The position numbers and the translations under genes are program-made. From Nibricoccus aquaticus (GTDB lineage Bacteria > Verrucomicrobiota > Verrucomicrobiia > Opitutales > Opitutaceae): a stretch of DNA of 64,000 nucleotides. The stretch is from NCBI RefSeq assembly GCF_002310495.1, contig NZ_CP023344.1, positions 2,931,501 through 2,995,500 on the forward strand, in the 5' to 3' direction. Positions 31,929 to 41,262 of the stretch are shown in pieces (the first letter of the stretch is position 1; each line of letters starts with the position of its first letter). Under the pieces are notes generated by a model. The model made no database searches, was not told the origin of the DNA, and saw only the letters and a program-made list of their open reading frames with translations.

Positions 31929-33179
31929 TCAAGCGGGCGACACGGTGAAGCCGGCGCGCTGGAGCGCCTGGTTCATCTCAGCAATGTGCGAACGGTTTCG
32001 CGTTTCCACGGTACACGTCACCCGGACCGCGCTGGTGTCGGGACCGTTGAAGGTGCGATCGTGTGCGATGTCTTTGATGCTGGCTCCCGCGTCGGCGATC
32101 GTGCGCGTGAGACGGGCGAGGCCGCCGGGACGGTCGCTGATGCCGACGACAAAACGGATCAAGCGGCCGTCCGTAACCAGGCTTTTTTCGACGACGGAGC
32201 TGAGGATTAGTGGATCGATGTTCCCGCCGCCGATAGCCAGCGCGACGGTCTTTCCTTTTAGCTCGGGAAGTTGTCCGGAAATCAGCGCGGCCAGAGGCGT
32301 TGCGGCCGCGCCCTCGACCACGGTTTTTTCCAGTTCGATGTGGCGCAGGATCGCGAGAGCAATGGTGTTTTCGTCCACCGTGACGACTTGATCGATGTGT
32401 GGACGGGCGAGAGTGAATGCGGTGGATCCCACCTCGAAGACGGCGAGACCGTCGGCGAGCGTGGGCAGTTTGGGAAGCGGGACCGGATGACCGGCAGAGA
32501 GCGCTGCGGAAAAAGCGGCGGCCTGAGACGATTCCACGCCGATGATCTTTATCTTCGGATTGAGTGATTTGATCGCGATGGCGGCGCCAGCGATAAGGCC
32601 GCCGCCGCCGATCGGGATGATCATCGCGTCGAGATGCGGAACTTGGGCAAGGACTTCTAGTCCGATGGTGCCCTGACCCGCGATGATCTGCGGATCATCG
32701 AAGCCGTGGATATAGGAAAGAGCTTCCTGTTGAGCGAGCGTCTGCGCGTGCGCACGGGCTTCGCTGAAATCGCTTCCGTGGAGAATGACGCGGGCTCCCA
32801 GGCGTTCGCATCGGGTGATTTTGATGAGTGGAGCCTGGACCGGCATCACCACGGTGGCGGGAATTCCGAGGCGACGTGCGTGGTAAGACAAGCCGAGCGC
32901 ATGATTGCCCGCGCTGGCTGCGATGACGCCCAGACGACGCGCGGGCGCGGGGAGTTGCATCAATGCATTGCACGCGCCGCGTTCCTTGAACGAGCCGGTG
33001 TGCTGAAGGTTGTCCAGTTTGCAGAAGATGCGTGATCCGGTGATCTCGCTTAATGCGTGTGACTCCGTGCACGGTGTAAGCAGCACCGAATTTTCGATAC
33101 GGAGAGCCGCGGCCTGAATGTCGTCAAGCAGCACCTGGGGAGCAGCGGCTTTTGGAGAGCGTTTTATTCGCGTAGCCAT
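31929..33179 (-). CDS. Threonine/serine dehydratase with ACT domain
   Basis: A 416-residue PLP enzyme of the threonine ammonia-lyase family, releasing ammonia from Thr or Ser through an enamine intermediate. Lys65 in TGSFKERGA is the Schiff-base residue; ASAGNHALG and the glycine loop PIGGGGLIAG bind the cofactor. An ACT domain occupies about residues 330-416 (VVGISDRPGGLARLTRTIAD), as in catabolic/biodegradative enzymes of this length. It lies 9 bases after the DegT aminotransferase gene and ends a four-gene leftward operon. The context suggests amino-acid catabolism rather than isoleucine synthesis. Confidence 0.9.
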   Translation of the reverse strand: MATRIKRSPKAAAPQVLLDDIQAAALRIENSVLLTPCTESHALSEITGSRIFCKLDNLQHTGSFKERGACNALMQLPAPARRLGVIAASAGNHALGLSYHARRLGIPATVVMPVQAPLIKITRCERLGARVILHGSDFSEARAHAQTLAQQEALSYIHGFDDPQIIAGQGTIGLEVLAQVPHLDAMIIPIGGGGLIAGAAIAIKSLNPKIKIIGVESSQAAAFSAALSAGHPVPLPKLPTLADGLAVFEVGSTAFTLARPHIDQVVTVDENTIALAILRHIELEKTVVEGAAATPLAALISGQLPELKGKTVALAIGGGNIDPLILSSVVEKSLVTDGRLIRFVVGISDRPGGLARLTRTIADAGASIKDIAHDRTFNGPDTSAVRVTCTVETRNRSHIAEMNQALQRAGFTVSPA

Positions 33180-33188
33180 GAGCCCGCC

Positions 33189-34397
33189 TTAGTAGAGCAG
33201 GCGCGCGGTCACGGTTCTGACCGCGCGGGCGATCTTTTCCACGTAGTCGTCGCTCATGGCTTCGTTGATTGTGAGCTTCACGGCGTCTGCGAGGATGGCG
33301 TCGGCCACTGGGCAGCTGACGGAGCGGTAATCCATTTGGGTGAGACCGAAGTCGCGGATCGGCCAGTGACCGCCGAAAAATCCATGCGTCTGAAACACGG
33401 GATAACGATAGACGGCGCGTGGGATGTAACCGGCGGTGCACGCGACGCCTTCGCTCGCGAGCGCTTTGGCGTAGTCGTCGCGCGAGCACGCAAACCGGTC
33501 GGTTTCCATGCGCAGCAAATAGAACCAGTAGCTGTGCGTGTCGCCCGCGTTCACCTTGGGAAGATGCAGTCCGGGGGTGTCTTGGAGAAGGGTGGTGAGC
33601 CGGTTGCCGGCGCGCGTGCGGACGGCCGCGATTTCCGGGAGTTTTGTGAGTTGGGCGGCAGCGACCGCTGCTTGTGGCTCGCTCATGCGGTAGTTGGGCG
33701 CAAGTTCCTCGGGGTCGCGACCGCCTTTCACGCGATCATAAAACTTGTCGCCCCATTTGCCGAGTTCAGCGCCGATCATCGCGTTTTTCGTCGCGACGAT
33801 GCCACCGTCGCCGCAGCTGAGGTGTTTATAGTCGTTGAACGAAAAACACGCGAGGTCGCCTTCGAGACCGACCGGGCGGCCTTGATGGCGGGCACCCCAG
33901 GCTTGGGCGCAGTCCTCGATCACGGACAAGTTGTGTTGTTTTGCGAGCTGCATGATCGCGTGCATGTCGCAGGGATTTCCTGCGAGGTGGACGGGCATGA
34001 TCGCGCGCGTTTTCGATGTGATGCGGCGGCGGACATCGGCGACATCGAGTGTGTAAGTGTGCGGATCGACGTCCGCGAAAACGGGCACGCCTTGCTGGTA
34101 AAGAATGCCGATGACCGAACCCATGTCGGTGATCGCTGGAACGATGACTTCCTCGCCCGGCTGCAGGCGCATGCTCGCGATGGCGACATGAATGGCGGCG
34201 CTGCCGGATGACGTGGGAAACGCCTGCGGGAGTGGATAGTGCCGGCGAAACTCGGTTAGCAGCCCAGTGGTCTGAGCTCCCTGCCAGTAAAAAAGCGACG
34301 GCTGGGCGAGCATCGACTCCAGACGCTCACGCTCGGGTTCGCCCCAGCGTTTGGGCTGGGGGAGCGGTTCGTTGAGCAAGGGGAATGGCAAAATCAT
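33189..34397 (-). CDS. DegT/DnrJ/EryC1/StrS family aminotransferase
   Basis: A 402-residue PLP enzyme of the sugar-aminotransferase family. Landmarks: TSSGSAAIHVAIASM (phosphate grip), VIEDCAQAWGARHQG, and FSFNDYKHLSCGDGG with Lys191 as the Schiff-base residue, so the protein looks catalytically competent. These enzymes usually move an amino group to or from a keto-sugar. Its start overlaps the stop of the amidohydrolase-like gene upstream (34394-34397), so it is translationally coupled. The neighbours point to degradation of an amino-bearing sugar or related compound, which is inference. Confidence 0.88.
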   Translation of the reverse strand: MILPFPLLNEPLPQPKRWGEPERERLESMLAQPSLFYWQGAQTTGLLTEFRRHYPLPQAFPTSSGSAAIHVAIASMRLQPGEEVIVPAITDMGSVIGILYQQGVPVFADVDPHTYTLDVADVRRRITSKTRAIMPVHLAGNPCDMHAIMQLAKQHNLSVIEDCAQAWGARHQGRPVGLEGDLACFSFNDYKHLSCGDGGIVATKNAMIGAELGKWGDKFYDRVKGGRDPEELAPNYRMSEPQAAVAAAQLTKLPEIAAVRTRAGNRLTTLLQDTPGLHLPKVNAGDTHSYWFYLLRMETDRFACSRDDYAKALASEGVACTAGYIPRAVYRYPVFQTHGFFGGHWPIRDFGLTQMDYRSVSCPVADAILADAVKLTINEAMSDDYVEKIARAVRTVTARLLY

Positions 34398-35152
34398 ACG
34401 GCCAGAAATTTTCGGAGGTTTTCCGAAGACATTTTTTTCGCGTCTGCTGGAGAGATCTTCGCGGTAGTTAGTTTTCTGACACCCGCTTCGGTGACCAGGA
34501 ACGGCGTCAGTGTGCCGAACACGAGCTGGCTAGGGTCCGCGCGCGTGAGGAGATATTCCACGGTGTTGTGCCACTCGGCGTAGGAGAACTCGGCCAGCAG
34601 ATTTGGGTGTTCGGGAGTAAGTGCGATGATCTCGGTTCGGCCGAGGCCGGTGGCGAGGATGGGAACGTCGGGGTGCCGGCGGAGCAGACGCGAGAGATCT
34701 GCGGTCGGAACTCCCTTCATTTTCATGGCGAAGTATTCGTGGCGTTCATCGATCAGGCGGGCGTTGACGATGAGACGCAGACCCTGCGAGTGCAGTTCGT
34801 GCAACAGAGCATTCACGGCGCGATGAGTGAGGCGGTAGTTATGATAATTCGGGAGAATCCGGACGGCGCGAACGCGTGAATCGGCGGTGACCGTCGCGAG
34901 TTCTTCTCTCCAATTCGCGAGCGAGGGATTGATGACAGGGACCGGGACGAGCGCGGGCTGGCGGCGCGTTTCGCGCAGGAGGTGGCGATTGCCGAAGCCG
35001 GGCTCGGGGTGAAAAACACTTTGCAGCGAGGAGACGAGGGCGCGGTCGATTTTGTGCGCTTTGAGATGCTTGGCCAGTGAGGCGGCAGTGAACTCAGTCA
35101 GCAGCGCGAACGGCCAGGCGCCGATCCAAGTGTTAGCATCGAAGAGCTTCAT
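34394..35152 (-). CDS. Amidohydrolase-fold protein lacking metal ligands
   Basis: A 252-residue TIM-barrel protein related in plan to the next upstream gene and to the amidohydrolase_2 family. Where the family has the HxH metal motif it reads FDANTWIG; the later His ligands are replaced (IVNAR, LATGLG), and the GSD aspartate region reads FGTLTP. It is therefore probably not a metal-dependent hydrolase and may be a pseudoenzyme or partner subunit. The ATG at 35152 overlaps the upstream stop (ATGA) and its own stop overlaps the aminotransferase start. A longer in-frame start exists but would run through the upstream gene antiphase. Confidence 0.78.
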   Translation of the reverse strand: MKLFDANTWIGAWPFALLTEFTAASLAKHLKAHKIDRALVSSLQSVFHPEPGFGNRHLLRETRRQPALVPVPVINPSLANWREELATVTADSRVRAVRILPNYHNYRLTHRAVNALLHELHSQGLRLIVNARLIDERHEYFAMKMKGVPTADLSRLLRRHPDVPILATGLGRTEIIALTPEHPNLLAEFSYAEWHNTVEYLLTRADPSQLVFGTLTPFLVTEAGVRKLTTAKISPADAKKMSSENLRKFLAV

Positions 35153-35910
35153 GACAGGCGGAGGAGTTCGCGGGCGTTGTCGTTGAGGATGCGTTGCTGG
35201 CTGCGTTTGCTGAGTGCGGAGCCAGTGATGCGGGCGAGTGCCGAGGCGAAATCGCGGATCGGAATGTCCGAACCGTACAGGATGCGGCGGTCGCCGAGGT
35301 GTTCGACCGCGTATTCGACAATTCCCGCTTCGGGTGCGGCGCCCGACGTATCGACCCAGAGGTTGTCGATATGCTTGGCAGCGAGCACGCCGCGCACACC
35401 GCAGCCTGTCAGATGCGCCATAATCATACGGACGCCGGGATGTTTGCGCGCGAGCCACGCAGCATCCTCGGGGTCGGTGTGATAGCGACGCTGGCGAATC
35501 TTTGTCATGCTCCAGGCGTGCTGGAGCACGATGAGATCGTGGCGGGCGGCGGCTTGCATGACGGGTTTCATGCAGGCATCGCGGGCATTGTTGGCTATTT
35601 CGAGTTTGATGCCACGCAGTCCGAGTTCGATGCCGTGCTCCACTTCGCTCCATACGGCACGCTCACCGAGCGTGGGGTTGAGGTGACAGAATCCGGTGAA
35701 GAATTTGGGGTGCGAGTGGACGACCTTCGCGGTGTCTTCGTTTATTTTGCGGATCTGTTGTGCGGTCGGCAGCCGGCCGAAGGCGAGAACGTCGCCGAGT
35801 GCGACGCAGTGCTGGATGCCGTGCTGCTTCGCACGCGCAATGAGCGGCGCCACCTGAGGAAAATCCTGGCCCTCGTTCACGCAGAGCGGGTGGGTGTGTA
35901 TGTCGATCAT
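35149..35910 (-). CDS. Amidohydrolase family protein
   Basis: A 253-residue metal-dependent TIM-barrel hydrolase (amidohydrolase_2/TatD-like). It begins MIDIHTHP with the HxH pair, has His residues in VLQHAWSM and IMAHLTGCG, and ends with the Asp motif LYGSDIPIRD, so the metal site looks complete. The family includes decarboxylases, lactonases and deaminases, and the reaction here cannot be named. It is the first gene of the leftward operon amidohydrolase, amidohydrolase-like, DegT, threonine dehydratase, read from a promoter in the divergent region 35911-36149. Confidence 0.85.
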   Translation of the reverse strand: MIDIHTHPLCVNEGQDFPQVAPLIARAKQHGIQHCVALGDVLAFGRLPTAQQIRKINEDTAKVVHSHPKFFTGFCHLNPTLGERAVWSEVEHGIELGLRGIKLEIANNARDACMKPVMQAAARHDLIVLQHAWSMTKIRQRRYHTDPEDAAWLARKHPGVRMIMAHLTGCGVRGVLAAKHIDNLWVDTSGAAPEAGIVEYAVEHLGDRRILYGSDIPIRDFASALARITGSALSKRSQQRILNDNARELLRLS

Positions 35911-36016
35911 GGCGGTGCTTGAAGGGTGGCCGGGGCGGACGCGTTCGCGAGTAAAGGTTCTCTGCGGCCGCGTTTGTTTTCAGAAATTTCCCCAAAAAGG
36001 AACGTCGGCAATATTA

Positions 36017-36036
36017 AAGTAACTAAAAGGTTACTT
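36017..36036. promoter_or_regulatory. Inverted repeat AAGTAAC-N6-GTTACTT, candidate operator
   Basis: AAGTAAC (36017-36023) and GTTACTT (36030-36036) are perfect inverted arms around TAAAAG. The site sits almost exactly midway in the 239-base divergent region, 107 bases from the amidohydrolase start and 114 bases from the lyase start, in the most AT-rich part. This is where a shared repressor or activator of both operons would bind. The cognate regulator is unknown. Confidence 0.55.
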
Positions 36037-36149
36037 GTCGCTTGACGCTTCTTCCGATCGCCGGTGTCTTCGATCGAGAAAGCCCGGCTGACGCAGCGCG
36101 TGAAGTCCGGGAAAAAATGCCGATAGGAACTTAATTGGACGTCCCGCTC

Positions 36150-38237
36150 ATGAACCAAAGCCGCCGCCACTTTCTTCGATCCTCCTCACTTCTGGCGACG
36201 TCGTTGCCCTTGATGTCTTTCACGGCGGCCAAGGCCGGAGCCGTGGAGAAATCATCGACGGAAAAAGATGCCCTCCCGAAAGGGCTGCTGTTCGCGCCGG
36301 AGGAGAAATCCCGGATTCTGGCCAATTTTAAGAGCGAGCGTTTTGCGGCCGTCGCGAAGGATGTGTTCGAGCCGGACTTTCAGGCTGAGACGGCATTTCT
36401 TGAGCGGGAGCTGCGTGTGACCAATCACGCGCTTCATCTGGCGCGCGCCCGGCGTACAATGGAAACGGCGGCGCTTGCGTTTACCCTCACCGGAGATGAG
36501 CGGCAGTTGGCGTTGTCGAAACTGGCGCTGCGCAGGCTCTGCGACTTCCCCAAGTGGGATTACTTTCTCGATGGCGGTAAGGCCGTGGTCGGCATTCAGC
36601 GAGCGGCTGATTCAAATCTCTCGACGGCGCTGACGCTTGACTGGCTGGGGGATGCGCTCAGTGCCGAGGAGCGCGAGCGGGCCGAGCATGATATCGGAAC
36701 GAAGGGCGCGCCCGCGTGTTATCTTTCGCTTTATGGAATGAAGCATCCAGACCGCGTGCGCGGCTGGGCGTTCGATCCGGAAGATGAATACCCGCACAAG
36801 TATGACATGAGCCGTTGGCCAATCATTCTGAATTCGACCAATCTGAAGGCGATTCCGACGGCGGGGCTAGGCGTCGCAGCGTGCGTGCTTCGTGGGAAGC
36901 ATCCGCAAGCGGAGCGCTGGCTGGAGATGGCGCGAAACAGTGCGCGGTCGTTTGCGCTGATGTTTAACTCGGATGGCAGCTACGACGAGGGAGTGGGCTA
37001 TGCGAGTTATGCGGCGTCTCATATCGCGGTGTTCACGGAGGTTCTTTGGCGGACGCAGGGGATCGATGACCGTTCCATCATCAATTATCCCGGCGTCGTG
37101 GAAATGATGCTGGCCATGAGCATGCCGACGGCGGGTGCTCCGACCAAACCTGCGGGTGAGCGCAACATCGTGGTGCCGCACGAAACGATTCAGCCGGCGT
37201 ACGACATCGTAAACTTCGGCGATTCCGGAGTGGGTCTGGATGTTCTCATCGCTCCGTGGGTCGCGCGTACGAACAAGGACAAGCTCTCGCAGCATGTGGC
37301 GACCAACATCGGTTTTTACAAATCTCATCTTGGGGCGATCTGGTATGACAGATCGCTCCCGGCCGAAGCGCCTCCGTCTGAATTGATGGATGTGCGCATG
37401 AACAATGATTGGGTTGTCTCCCGCTCCGGTTGGGGAACCAGCGACGGTGTGGTCGCTTTAAGGAGCGGGGGACCGGCCAATCATGAACACGCGGATCGCA
37501 ACAGCGTGATCTTCAAGGCGCATGGTGAACGTTTGTTTCACGATCCGTTCCGCGCCGCCTATTCGCCCGACGTCCAGCGATGGAAACTCCGGCAGACATC
37601 TGCACACACTGCTCTTTTGATCGATGGCGTCGGGCACCAATATCATGACGGACGCGAAGGTGTGAACTCGTCGTGGGCGTGGGCGCGTGTGCAGTCTTAC
37701 CACACGGGCAAAGACTGGATGAGCGTCACCAGCGATGCGACCGAGGCATACGCGCTGATCGATGAAAGTGTGCTGCTGGTTGAGCGCACGTTGATCTATC
37801 TCAAGCCCGATATTTTGCTGATGCTCGACCGCGTGAAGTTGAAGGAAAGACCGAGGCCCGTGCAGGTGCGCTTCCAGGTGTATAACGACGATGGACAGGG
37901 AGCGGCGGCCACCAGCTGGCGCGAGTTCACGATCACGCGCCCGCACGCTGTGCTCACAGGAAGCACGCACGCGCTGGAAAACGTCGTCACGCGTATCGGG
38001 CGTCTGGATCTCCCTGAGTCGGACGGCGTGTTTCCGTTTATCGAAGCGACATCACCGGCGGCGACAGGGCACGTGGTCCTCACGGCTTCGGTAGCGGCGC
38101 CCGCAGGCGAAAAATGCACCGCGCTGAACGTGATTCGTGAGGGCGATGCGTGGCGCGTGACAGGCGAGCATCGCGGTCAAAAAGTGACGGTGTTCATAAT
38201 TGTGGCTGACGGAAAACCTCCGGTCATCACCGTTTAA
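36150..38237 (+). CDS. Exported heparinase II/III-family lyase-like protein
   Basis: A 695-residue protein with a twin-arginine type signal (NQSRRHFLRSSSLLATSLPL), an N-terminal alpha/alpha-toroid region, and a C-terminal beta-sandwich domain with the heparinase II/III signature GGPANHEHADRNSVIFKAHG followed by LFHDPFR. Such enzymes cleave uronic-acid-containing polysaccharides by beta-elimination. The ATG at 36150 places the RR motif correctly; the TTG at 36135 is less likely. It is the first gene of the rightward operon with a symporter and a DegT aminotransferase. Confidence 0.85.
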   Translation: MNQSRRHFLRSSSLLATSLPLMSFTAAKAGAVEKSSTEKDALPKGLLFAPEEKSRILANFKSERFAAVAKDVFEPDFQAETAFLERELRVTNHALHLARARRTMETAALAFTLTGDERQLALSKLALRRLCDFPKWDYFLDGGKAVVGIQRAADSNLSTALTLDWLGDALSAEERERAEHDIGTKGAPACYLSLYGMKHPDRVRGWAFDPEDEYPHKYDMSRWPIILNSTNLKAIPTAGLGVAACVLRGKHPQAERWLEMARNSARSFALMFNSDGSYDEGVGYASYAASHIAVFTEVLWRTQGIDDRSIINYPGVVEMMLAMSMPTAGAPTKPAGERNIVVPHETIQPAYDIVNFGDSGVGLDVLIAPWVARTNKDKLSQHVATNIGFYKSHLGAIWYDRSLPAEAPPSELMDVRMNNDWVVSRSGWGTSDGVVALRSGGPANHEHADRNSVIFKAHGERLFHDPFRAAYSPDVQRWKLRQTSAHTALLIDGVGHQYHDGREGVNSSWAWARVQSYHTGKDWMSVTSDATEAYALIDESVLLVERTLIYLKPDILLMLDRVKLKERPRPVQVRFQVYNDDGQGAAATSWREFTITRPHAVLTGSTHALENVVTRIGRLDLPESDGVFPFIEATSPAATGHVVLTASVAAPAGEKCTALNVIREGDAWRVTGEHRGQKVTVFIIVADGKPPVITV

Positions 38238-38249
38238 GCACGCTTCACC

Positions 38250-40025
38250 GTGCCCGCCTTTAATACCGTCAACGCCTTCGACTACGGGCTGATCGGCTTG
38301 TACTTTGTTATCGTGGTCGCGGTGGGAGTCTACGCGGCGAGACGAAACAAGAGCGTCGAAGATTATTTCAAAGCAGGCGGACAGGTTCCGTGGGTGCTGG
38401 CTGGATTGTCGAATTGGGTCTCGGGGTTTTCGGCATTCATGTTCGTGGCGGCGGCAGGCTTCACCTATCGCACAGGTATCGGGGCAATGGTGATTTTCAC
38501 GATGGCTACGTGGGCGTATTTGCTGGGCTATTTTTATTTCGCGAAGATGTGGAGGCGGGCGCGGCTGGATTCGCCGCTGCAGTTTCTGACGCGGCGCTAT
38601 TCGCCATCGACGACTTACTTCTACTCGGTGACGGCGATTGTGCCTCAGGTCGTCGGCATCGGCCAGGGGCTCTACATCCTCTGCATTTTTGTCTCCACGG
38701 CCTTGGGGTTTGGAGGAGAGACGTGGCAGCTGTTCGGCGTGGAGGTCACGGGCATCCAGCTTTCGATACTGGTGGTTGGGGCGGTGATGGTGATCTACAC
38801 GGTGATCGGCGGCTTGTGGGCGGCGGTGCTTTCGGACGCAGTCCAATCGATCATCATCGTGGTGATGACGGTGATTATTTTCCCCGTCTCGTTTCTCTAC
38901 CTCGGCGAAGGTGCCGGCATCGGTGCCGGCTTTTCGCGAATGTTGAACGAAGTGCCGCCGGAGTTTCTCCGCCTTCAGGGCTCATCGGCCGATCCCTGGT
39001 TCCTGATCGCCTTTTTTATCAACACTCTACTCGGGTACAACGTCGCGTGGCACCTCGCGCAGCGTTACTACAGCGTCCCTGATGAACGTGGTGCGCGTCG
39101 CATGGCGCTGCTGTGTGCGGGCCTTTCGCTGTTTGCGCCGCTGCTTTGGATTCTCCCCGTGATGGGCGCGAAAGTCATCTTTCCCGATCTCGGCGCGATC
39201 TGGCCGTCGCTGAAGGAACCTGCGGAATCCGCCTATGTGAGTCTCGCGTTGTTGCTGCTGCCACATGGTTTGATCGGCTTTGTCGTGTCAGCGGTGATGT
39301 CAGCGACACTGGGGCAGGCGAACGACGCATTTAACTGGCTGGCGGCGACGACGACTCGCGATGTGTATGTGCCTGTTCGCAAGAGAATGACCGGGAGCGC
39401 TCCGTCGGACCGGCAGCAGCTGCGGTTCGCGCAGGCGACGATGTTCGTCGTGGGCGTGCTGGGGATATTGGTGGCGCTCTACATCCCGCGTTTCGGCGGC
39501 GCGTTTTATTTCGCGTTGAACTACCACTCGCTGGTCGCGGCATTTCTAATGCCTGTGGCGCTCGGGATGGTTTTCCGTCGCACGCCCTGGTGGTCGGGAA
39601 TGGCGGCCTGCATTTCAGCGCTTGCTGTGGCGATCACGCTGATGGTGATGAACGTGTGGCCAGAGAATCCGATGGCGCGAAATATCCTGAGCGAGGCGTT
39701 TGTCTGCACGCTCGTATTCGCGATCTCGGCACGCTGGTACAATCCGGACGATCCGCGTCACGCGGAGCTAAGGCGATTCGATGAAGATCTTCGGACGCCT
39801 GTGCCGGATTCACCGCAGAAGACGCTGGCTGGGCTGGGAGTGTACGCGTTGATCGGAACGATCTCGCTGGTGCTCGGAGGCGTTTTGCTGCTCTGCGCGC
39901 TGATTCCTGGAAGCGTGGTGGCTCCAGCGTCCCACAATGCCGTCGCCGGCGGGATGCTGATCTTGATCGGCCTCGGACTGCGACGACTAGCACGGCAGAC
40001 GGTGAAACCTGTTTCTCATGAATAG
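38250..40025 (+). CDS. Sodium/solute symporter (SSS family)
   Basis: A 591-residue polytopic membrane protein with the SSS family plan: an N-terminal helix, then GVYAARRNKSVEDYFKAGGQ, SGFSAFMFVAAAGFTYRTG, and further helices to about 14. It probably takes up a small organic solute, perhaps the product of the lyase encoded just upstream, by sodium co-transport. The start is GTG 38250, 12 bases after the lyase stop. It overlaps the next gene by 8 bases. Confidence 0.9.
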   Translation: MPAFNTVNAFDYGLIGLYFVIVVAVGVYAARRNKSVEDYFKAGGQVPWVLAGLSNWVSGFSAFMFVAAAGFTYRTGIGAMVIFTMATWAYLLGYFYFAKMWRRARLDSPLQFLTRRYSPSTTYFYSVTAIVPQVVGIGQGLYILCIFVSTALGFGGETWQLFGVEVTGIQLSILVVGAVMVIYTVIGGLWAAVLSDAVQSIIIVVMTVIIFPVSFLYLGEGAGIGAGFSRMLNEVPPEFLRLQGSSADPWFLIAFFINTLLGYNVAWHLAQRYYSVPDERGARRMALLCAGLSLFAPLLWILPVMGAKVIFPDLGAIWPSLKEPAESAYVSLALLLLPHGLIGFVVSAVMSATLGQANDAFNWLAATTTRDVYVPVRKRMTGSAPSDRQQLRFAQATMFVVGVLGILVALYIPRFGGAFYFALNYHSLVAAFLMPVALGMVFRRTPWWSGMAACISALAVAITLMVMNVWPENPMARNILSEAFVCTLVFAISARWYNPDDPRHAELRRFDEDLRTPVPDSPQKTLAGLGVYALIGTISLVLGGVLLLCALIPGSVVAPASHNAVAGGMLILIGLGLRRLARQTVKPVSHE

Positions 40026-41262
40026 CTCACAATCATTACGCGCACGTCCGAAGCCCGGACTGGGCGCGGCGGCGGTCGGGGTGGAGGAGGAGACGCTCGT
40101 GCTCGACGTGCTGCGTCGGCAGGAGCTTTTTCGTTACTATGGTTTCGATCCCTCGCGGCCGCCACCGATGGTAGCCACGCTCGAAGCGGAGACGAAGGCC
40201 TATCTGGATGTTGAGTACACGCTGGCGGTTTCCAGCGGGACGGCGGCGCTGGAACTGGCGTTGATTGCGGCGGGCATCGGACCGGGCGATGAAGTGATCG
40301 TGCCTGCGTGGAGCTGGATATCCTGCTTCACGGCGGTTGTGCGAGTGGGAGCGACGCCCGTGCTCGTGGAGGTGGATAACACGCTGTGTCTGGATCCAAC
40401 TGAAGTGGCGCGCGCAACCACGCCGGAAACACGGGCAGTGATGGTGATTCACTATCAAGGCATCGCGGCAGACATGGAGCCGATTTGCGCGGAAGCTCGA
40501 AAGCGCGGGCTGGTTGTAATCGAAGACTGCGCGGAGGCGCCCGGAGTTTTTTATCGGAACCGAGCGGTCGGTGCGTGGGGCGACATCGGGATCTTCAGTT
40601 TTCAACACAACAAGCCCGTGACTGCGGGCGAGGGCGGGTTGCTGGCGACATCGAATCCGCGTTTCTATGAACGTGCGGTGCGTGCGCATGACCTGGGCCA
40701 GTACAGGCCGGTGCATGTGGCGGTGAAGCCGCCGACGGAACCTTCGTTCTCAGGCGGGCAGTATCGCATGTCGGAGCTGACGGCGGCCGTCGCGCTGGCG
40801 CAGTGGCGCAAGCTCGACGGGATGCGCGCCCGGTGCCGCGCCTTGCAATCGTGTGTTCTCCCGCGACTGGAAAAGCTGACTGGCATCCAGCTGAGGCGCA
40901 TTCCTGATCCGTCAGGGGATTTTGGTTACGAGATCTATTTCTTCGCCAACGATGCGGCGGCTGCGGCGCGCTATCGGGAGCAATTGAATGCCCGCAATGT
41001 CTGGTGCCAGCAGCGGACGGGAACTTATCCGCAGTACCGGCGCGAATATGTGATCAACGGGCTGGCGGCGCATCCGGTGCTGTCGCCTTTCGCTGATTTC
41101 ACGACGTGGCCTGCGAAAGGTTACCGAGCGGAGGACTTTCCGAAGACGGAGGATCTCACGGCGCGCTTCGTAGCGCTGCCGATCGGGTGGGCTTACTCCG
41201 TGGAAGACGCCGATTACATCGCGGCCTGCGTCGAGGCGGTTCACGCCGAAATTCAGGGCTGA
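40018..41262 (+). CDS. DegT/DnrJ/EryC1/StrS family aminotransferase (second)
   Basis: A 414-residue PLP enzyme of the same family as the one at 33189 but clearly different in sequence. Landmarks: AVSSGTAALELALIA, VPAWSWISCFTAV, VIEDCAEAPGVFYRN and FSFQHNKPVTAGEGG with Lys199 as Schiff-base residue. It overlaps the symporter gene, so it is part of the lyase-symporter operon, and its 3' end overlaps the convergent S9 peptidase gene by 10 bases. Having one such enzyme in each of the two divergent operons suggests the pathway handles an amino or keto sugar in both directions or at two positions; that is inference. Confidence 0.88.
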   Translation: MNSSQSLRARPKPGLGAAAVGVEEETLVLDVLRRQELFRYYGFDPSRPPPMVATLEAETKAYLDVEYTLAVSSGTAALELALIAAGIGPGDEVIVPAWSWISCFTAVVRVGATPVLVEVDNTLCLDPTEVARATTPETRAVMVIHYQGIAADMEPICAEARKRGLVVIEDCAEAPGVFYRNRAVGAWGDIGIFSFQHNKPVTAGEGGLLATSNPRFYERAVRAHDLGQYRPVHVAVKPPTEPSFSGGQYRMSELTAAVALAQWRKLDGMRARCRALQSCVLPRLEKLTGIQLRRIPDPSGDFGYEIYFFANDAAAAARYREQLNARNVWCQQRTGTYPQYRREYVINGLAAHPVLSPFADFTTWPAKGYRAEDFPKTEDLTARFVALPIGWAYSVEDADYIAACVEAVHAEIQG

